This document shows, in pieces, positions 60,514 through 64,000 of a stretch of DNA of 64,000 nucleotides; within the stretch, counting starts at the first letter, position 1, and the number at the start of each line of letters is the position of its first letter. Position numbers and translations under genes: made by a program. The notes under the pieces are model-generated. The model was given only the letters and a program-made list of their open reading frames with translations, did no database searches and was not told the DNA's origin. Origin of the DNA: Anaerolineales bacterium. GTDB taxonomy: Bacteria > Chloroflexota > Anaerolineae > Anaerolineales > Villigracilaceae. The stretch covers positions 1,612,001-1,676,000 of the forward strand of contig CP129482.1 in NCBI GenBank assembly GCA_030583925.1, given 5' to 3'.

Positions 60514-61436
60514 AATCTGTCATTGCGCGCAATCTCCTCGCGACATTCCTGCTCCTCCTCTTTTTAATTGGATGTACCCCCGCTTCTCCCACAGGGACAT
60601 CTGCCTCGCCCACTTCAGCCCCTCCTCCCACCGACGCGCCCACGCCCGCGCCCGATTACGTCGCGCAGATTCGCAACGCGCAATATCAACTCGGCTTGCC
60701 CGATTCACCGCGCCTCGTCCAACTCGTGGATGGAAAATTTGAAGAGACCGGTCCCACACCTGCCGATATTACTTCGATCACCGTGATGGATCACATCGCA
60801 CACGGCGACCTCAACGGCGACGGCGTGGATGAAATTGCGGTGGCTGTCGCGGAAAACTATGGCGGGACAGGCGTGTTTGTTTTCATCGCCGTCTATGCCG
60901 AAGTGAGCGGGCAGTATGTGTTTCAAACATCCACGTTGGTAGACGATAGACCCGCGATCAACTCCCTTTCCATCGAAAACAGAGAAGTCGCTCTTAACGC
61001 GATCACGCACGATTCGGAGGACCCGTTCTGTTGCCCGACGTTACACAACGCCAGGCATTATCGTCTCATCAACAATCAATTGCAGATGAGCGATTACGTC
61101 ACGTTCACGCCTGACGGCAAACCGCGCACCATCACGATTGAATCGCCCGCGAACGGATCGGATGCGTACAGTTCGGTCCAAGTCAAAGGCAGCGTCGCTA
61201 TTTCGCCGTTCGAGAATACGCTTGCCTATCGAATCTACGATGTGGGCGGCGTGGAACTTTCCGCCGGTTCGCTGATGGTCACCGCGCCCGACCTTGGCGC
61301 GCCCGGCACATTCGATGAAACGATCCTGTTGGGCGGCATCCTCTCCGGCGCGACGATCCGCATCGAGATTCAAGACATCAGCGCGAAGGACGGTTCGTTA
61401 CTCGCGATGGATTCGGTTGAATTGGTTGTAAAATAA
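60492..61436 (+). CDS. Lipoprotein with Gmad2 immunoglobulin-like domain
   Basis: A 314-residue predicted lipoprotein, signal ending LFLIGC (Cys28), a Pro/Thr/Ser linker, a middle part with an FG-GAP-like acidic motif (HGDLNGDGVDEIAV, likely calcium binding) and a C-terminal Gmad2-like domain (about 215-312: ITIESPANGSD, YRIYDVGGVELSAGSLMV, FDETILL). The start is inside the end of the previous gene, so both are coupled. A TCATTGCGCGCAATCTCCTCG repeat-like word (two arms) is translated in the signal peptide. Function unknown; Gmad2 is found in spore and envelope proteins. Confidence 0.82.
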   Translation: MVSRNPLKSVIARNLLATFLLLLFLIGCTPASPTGTSASPTSAPPPTDAPTPAPDYVAQIRNAQYQLGLPDSPRLVQLVDGKFEETGPTPADITSITVMDHIAHGDLNGDGVDEIAVAVAENYGGTGVFVFIAVYAEVSGQYVFQTSTLVDDRPAINSLSIENREVALNAITHDSEDPFCCPTLHNARHYRLINNQLQMSDYVTFTPDGKPRTITIESPANGSDAYSSVQVKGSVAISPFENTLAYRIYDVGGVELSAGSLMVTAPDLGAPGTFDETILLGGILSGATIRIEIQDISAKDGSLLAMDSVELVVK

Positions 61437-61485
61437 TACGTGGAGCGGGATGTTGTCCCGCCAAATAAAATCATCGGAGGAATCC

Positions 61486-61899
61486 ATGCCCCACCTTGTT
61501 CGAGATTGGATGAGCAGTCCCGTTGTCGTCGTTGACAGCGACACCACCGTGTCCTACGCCATGCGGCTGATGCGTCGTCGAAATATCCATAGCGTTTTGG
61601 TTGCGATCAGCGTGCAGAACAAGGAATATGGAATTGTGACCACTACCGATATTCGCGACAAGATCGTCGTTGCGGACCGGAATCCTGCCGAGACGAAGGT
61701 TGGCGAGATCATGTCGGGCCCCATCATCACCGGCAAAGCCGAATGGACGCTCGCCGAATGTTCGAAGGTGATGCACGAGCATAAATTCCATCACCTGCCG
61801 ATTGCCGATGAACACGGCACACTGGTCGGCATGATCTCCGCGACGGATATTTTCATGGCGGTCGAGGAGACCGGTTGGGTGGACGAATACGGAGGTTAA
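61486..61899 (+). CDS. CBS-domain pair protein
   Basis: A 137-residue protein of two CBS domains (VRDWMSSPVVVVDSDTTVSYAMRLMRRRNIHSVLV and GEIMSGPIITGKAEWTLAECSKVMHEHKFHHLPIADEHGTLVGMISATDI). Such pairs bind adenosine nucleotides and regulate partners. The ATG at 61486 follows CGGAGG. No fused enzyme domain is present. A GCGGGATGTTGTCCCGC hairpin lies just upstream of the start. Confidence 0.92.
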   Translation: MPHLVRDWMSSPVVVVDSDTTVSYAMRLMRRRNIHSVLVAISVQNKEYGIVTTTDIRDKIVVADRNPAETKVGEIMSGPIITGKAEWTLAECSKVMHEHKFHHLPIADEHGTLVGMISATDIFMAVEETGWVDEYGG

Positions 61900-61954
61900 G
61901 GGCGAGGTCATCTCATCCGATGCGTAGGCAAGGAAACCCGCCCCTACGAGAATT

Positions 61955-62578
61955 ATGCCGAAGCAAAAGTTCTACGTCGTTTGGAAGGGACGCAAAACCG
62001 GTATCTTCACTTCGTGGGCGGAGTGTGAAAAGCAGGTGAAGGGATTTGTCGGCGCGGAGTTCAAAGGGTTTGAAACGCGCCGGGAAGCCGAGTCAGCCTT
62101 CCAGTCGAAGTATGAAGCGTTCAAAGGGAAGGCGTCCACGTCGGGGAAGTGGAGAGAATCCGAAGAGCCGCCGATCCTGCCATCCATCTGCGTGGACGCG
62201 GCGTGCAAAGGCTCGCCCGGTAAAATGGAATATCGCGGCGTCGAAACGGAATCGGGCAAGGAAATTTTTCGCGCGGGTCCGTATCCCGATGGGACGAATA
62301 ACGTGGGAGAGTTTTTGGCAATCGTCCGCGCGCTGACGTGGTTGGTGAAACACAAAAGGAAATTGCCGATCTATTCGGATTCGGAAAATGCAATTGCGTG
62401 GGTCGAGATGGGCGTGTGTAAAACGCGGTTGAAACACACCGGCAAGAACGCGATCGTCTTTGCGATGATTCGCAGCGCCGAGAATTGGCTGGCGGAAAAT
62501 GAGTTGGATGACGACGCGATCTTGAAATGGAACACGGGCGAGTGGGGCGAGAACCCGGCGGATTTTGGGAGGAAGTGA
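61955..62578 (+). CDS. Ribonuclease H with N-terminal viroplasmin (RNA/DNA hybrid-binding) domain
   Basis: A 207-residue protein. Residues 1-50 are the viroplasmin/HBD domain (KFYVVWKGRKTGIFTSWAECEKQVKGFVGAEFKGF). The RNase H domain follows from residue 75: ICVDAACKGSPG with the first Asp, NNVGEFLAIVRAL with the Glu, and YSDSENAIAWV with the second Asp; the last acidic residue is probably in the C-terminal DDDAILKW region. It removes RNA from hybrids. The position of the metal-binding Asp set is by eye. Confidence 0.9.
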   Translation: MPKQKFYVVWKGRKTGIFTSWAECEKQVKGFVGAEFKGFETRREAESAFQSKYEAFKGKASTSGKWRESEEPPILPSICVDAACKGSPGKMEYRGVETESGKEIFRAGPYPDGTNNVGEFLAIVRALTWLVKHKRKLPIYSDSENAIAWVEMGVCKTRLKHTGKNAIVFAMIRSAENWLAENELDDDAILKWNTGEWGENPADFGRK

Positions 62579-62579
62579 T

Positions 62580-62612
62580 TCTTAAACACAAAGGACACGA
62601 AGTACACGAAGG
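62580..62612. repeat. ACACAAAGGACACGAAG repeat arm
   Basis: TTAAACACAAAGGACACGAAG, close to the left arm of the repeat at 30853-30945, occupies the gap before the cysteine hydrolase gene. Confidence 0.65.
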
Positions 62613-62626
62613 AAATAAAAAAATTT

Positions 62627-63190
62627 ATGAAAACAGCCTTACTCATCATTGACATTCAAAACGATTATTTCCCCGGCGGAAAATTTCCATTAGTGAAGCC
62701 GCTCGAGGCGGCGAAGAAGGCGTATGAATTGCTTCAATGCTTCCGCGAACACGGCGGGCGGCATGTGCATATCCAGCACATCTCGACGGAACCCGACGCC
62801 GACTTTTTCATCAAAGGCGACAGCGGCTCGGACATCCATGATTCGGTGGCGCATTTTGAGGGCGAGCCGATCGTGTACAAGCATTTCCCCAACTCGTTCC
62901 TCGAAACGAATCTTGTCGAACTGCTGAAGGAGTGGGATGTTCAACGCGTGGTGGTCACCGGCATGATGACCCACATGTGCGTAGACGCCACCGCCCGCGC
63001 GGCTGTGGATTTCGGTTTCGATGTCATCGTCGCGGAAGACGCCTGCGCGAGCCGTGATTTAGAATATGGCGGCACAACAATTCCCGCCGATTTGGTCCAC
63101 AAATCCTTTCTCGCCGCGCTCACATGGTACGGCAAAGTGATGAAGACGGATGAGGTCATTGCCTTGCTGGCGGGGGAGATGGCGAAATAA
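62627..63190 (+). CDS. Cysteine hydrolase of the isochorismatase/nicotinamidase family
   Basis: A 187-residue hydrolase. The triad residues are Asp10 in LLIIDIQNDYF, Lys in PIVYKHFPNSF and Cys in GMMTHMCVDATAR. The length and motif order match the isochorismatase-like cysteine hydrolases; nicotinamidase would carry metal ligands (D-x-H-x-x-x-H) that are not clearly seen. Substrate undetermined. The family also includes ureido- and peroxyureidoacrylate hydrolases. Confidence 0.92.
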   Translation: MKTALLIIDIQNDYFPGGKFPLVKPLEAAKKAYELLQCFREHGGRHVHIQHISTEPDADFFIKGDSGSDIHDSVAHFEGEPIVYKHFPNSFLETNLVELLKEWDVQRVVVTGMMTHMCVDATARAAVDFGFDVIVAEDACASRDLEYGGTTIPADLVHKSFLAALTWYGKVMKTDEVIALLAGEMAK

Positions 63191-63235
63191 TATCGTTCCG
63201 AAGAACGCCTGAATGAATTCAAATGCAGATCGAAG

Positions 63236-63265
63236 ATCGCTGAGATTTAGGTCTCAGCGATTTTT
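63236..63265 (+). terminator. Terminator after the cysteine hydrolase gene
   Basis: Arms ATCGCTGAGA and TCTCAGCGAT with loop TTTAGG, then a run of T (TTTTTC). It overlaps the 3' end of the convergent dedA gene. Confidence 0.87.
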
Positions 63266-63855
63266 CTTTTTGCCCCGATATTTTTCCACAATCGAATCCC
63301 CAGCCAAACGCCGATGCCGAGCAGAACCAACCCCAGCGTTAGACCGCTGACGTTGCTGAGCAGGTCGCTGATCGCTTCCCATTGCGAACCGAAGAGATAG
63401 CCCAAGCTTCCGTAGCCGAAGATCCAGATCGCATCGCCCAACAGTTCATAAAGAAGGAAGCGCCTGAATTGAAAACGGCTGACGCCCGCGATCAAATTAA
63501 CGGGGACCGCGATCGCGGTGACGAGAAAGCGCGTCCAAAAAACGGACGCTCCGCCCCAACGGTCGAACGCGGCTTCCGCCTGTTTCCACTTCTCGGAGTT
63601 TGAAAATCTACGAAGGACTCGCTCACTGGCATAGAAACCCATCGAGTAGCTCAGGCAGTCGCCAAACGCTACGCAGACGAAAGCGGTTAACCCTGTAATT
63701 TGCCAGGATAAGAAGCCCTGCCTGCAAAAGGCTCCCACCGCGATCACAAGGGCAGTGCCCGGGAAAGGCGCGCCAAGCGCGCCGACGAATACGATCAGCC
63801 CGAGCAGCGGCGCGCCGTAGTTGATCACCTGGGTTAGCAAAAAATCGGATGACAT
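63247..63855 (-). CDS. DedA/SNARE-associated (VTT-domain) membrane protein
   Basis: A 202-residue DedA-family protein with five or six hydrophobic segments. LGAPFPGTALVIAVGAFC and FWTRFLVTAIAVPVNLIAGVSRFQFRRFLLYELLGDAIW (with the conserved Gly and Arg positions) are typical. DedA proteins are linked to undecaprenyl-phosphate and phospholipid recycling and membrane-potential maintenance. The ATG directly follows the stop of the upstream gene (63856). Confidence 0.9.
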   Translation of the reverse strand: MSSDFLLTQVINYGAPLLGLIVFVGALGAPFPGTALVIAVGAFCRQGFLSWQITGLTAFVCVAFGDCLSYSMGFYASERVLRRFSNSEKWKQAEAAFDRWGGASVFWTRFLVTAIAVPVNLIAGVSRFQFRRFLLYELLGDAIWIFGYGSLGYLFGSQWEAISDLLSNVSGLTLGLVLLGIGVWLGIRLWKNIGAKRKIAET

Positions 63856-64000
63856 TTAAGGGTTGGTTGTGGGAGCGGCGCTGGAGTTCGTAAGGTGCAA
63901 CTGAATGGTCTCTTTTACCGTTTCCAGAACGTATCCGGGCTGGTCGGGATAATATTCCTCGTTGAGTTCTACGAGGCTTTTCTTTTCATTTCCTTTTGGC
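63856..64000 (-). CDS. Partial gene upstream of dedA
   Basis: An open frame of 47 codons runs off the window edge and stops (TAA) immediately before the dedA ATG, suggesting a coupled upstream gene. The visible C-terminus contains ELNEEYYPDQPGYVLETVKETI and ends in a Ser/Ala/Pro/Thr-rich tail. No family is recognised from this piece. Confidence 0.6.
   Translation of the reverse strand, partial: PKGNEKKSLVELNEEYYPDQPGYVLETVKETIQLHLTNSSAAPTTNP

Overview
The window looks like a bacterial chromosome segment, most likely from Chloroflexota, class Anaerolineae. This rests on overall gene content and style: a giant multi-GAF sensor kinase, many small Cys-lipobox lipoproteins with Pro/Thr linkers, a short-type glucan phosphorylase, a bactofilin, frequent TTG/GTG starts, moderately high GC, and spacers filled with short repeats. 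It is an inference; no rRNA or ribosomal protein marker is present. No CRISPR array, insertion sequence or prophage was seen.

Layout. (1) 0.1-13.6 kb: a tightly packed plus-strand operon encoding an alpha/beta hydrolase, a V4R-domain protein, a left-handed beta-helix protein, a homologue of cyanobacterial acyl-ACP reductase, a response regulator with a degenerate GGDEF domain, a 2475-residue histidine kinase with eleven GAF-like repeats, a CheY-like regulator and a second alpha/beta hydrolase that lacks its catalytic serine. It is the most unusual assembly here: aldehyde or lipid-type chemistry joined to a phosphorelay. (2) 13.6-18.9 kb: promoter, TPP riboswitch and terminator, then thiN, thiB, thiP, thiQ and a DUF402 gene. 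(3) 18.9-25.9 kb: small membrane proteins, phosphofructokinase, a probable 18-residue peptide unit with its own promoter and terminator, a DUF4173-like membrane protein, a GNAT protein, a queuosine-precursor transporter and tRNA-Glu(CTC). (4) 25.9-35.9 kb: lutA and a lutB-lutC fusion, glucan phosphorylase, a rhodanese gene with an in-frame UGA, an M29 aminopeptidase, a bi-domain oxidoreductase and two Nudix hydrolases. (5) 36-47 kb: lipoproteins, a DUF433/DUF5615 toxin-antitoxin pair, membrane proteins, a prolyl-tRNA-synthetase-like protein without a catalytic core, bactofilin, FabI, 3-methyladenine glycosylase, an epimerase, a DMT exporter and an RNA helicase. (6) 47-51.2 kb: a minus-strand operon encoding an MDR dehydrogenase, a ComB-type phosphatase, a PTPS-like protein with altered active site and a GT4 glycosyltransferase, plausibly an undescribed glycosylated-metabolite pathway. 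(7) 51.2-64 kb: flippase-like protein, acyltransferase, ClpS, aldo/keto reductase, KefB-like antiporter, SthA-like transhydrogenase, thiolase, lipoproteins, CBS protein, RNase H, cysteine hydrolase and DedA.

Several families of short repeats fill the spacers and also lie in frame inside or at the ends of coding genes (thiN, thiP, thiQ, lutBC, the bi-domain oxidoreductase, the ProRS-like gene, mpg, the GT4 gene). They appear to have shaped start codons, stop codons, linkers and possibly one gene fusion.
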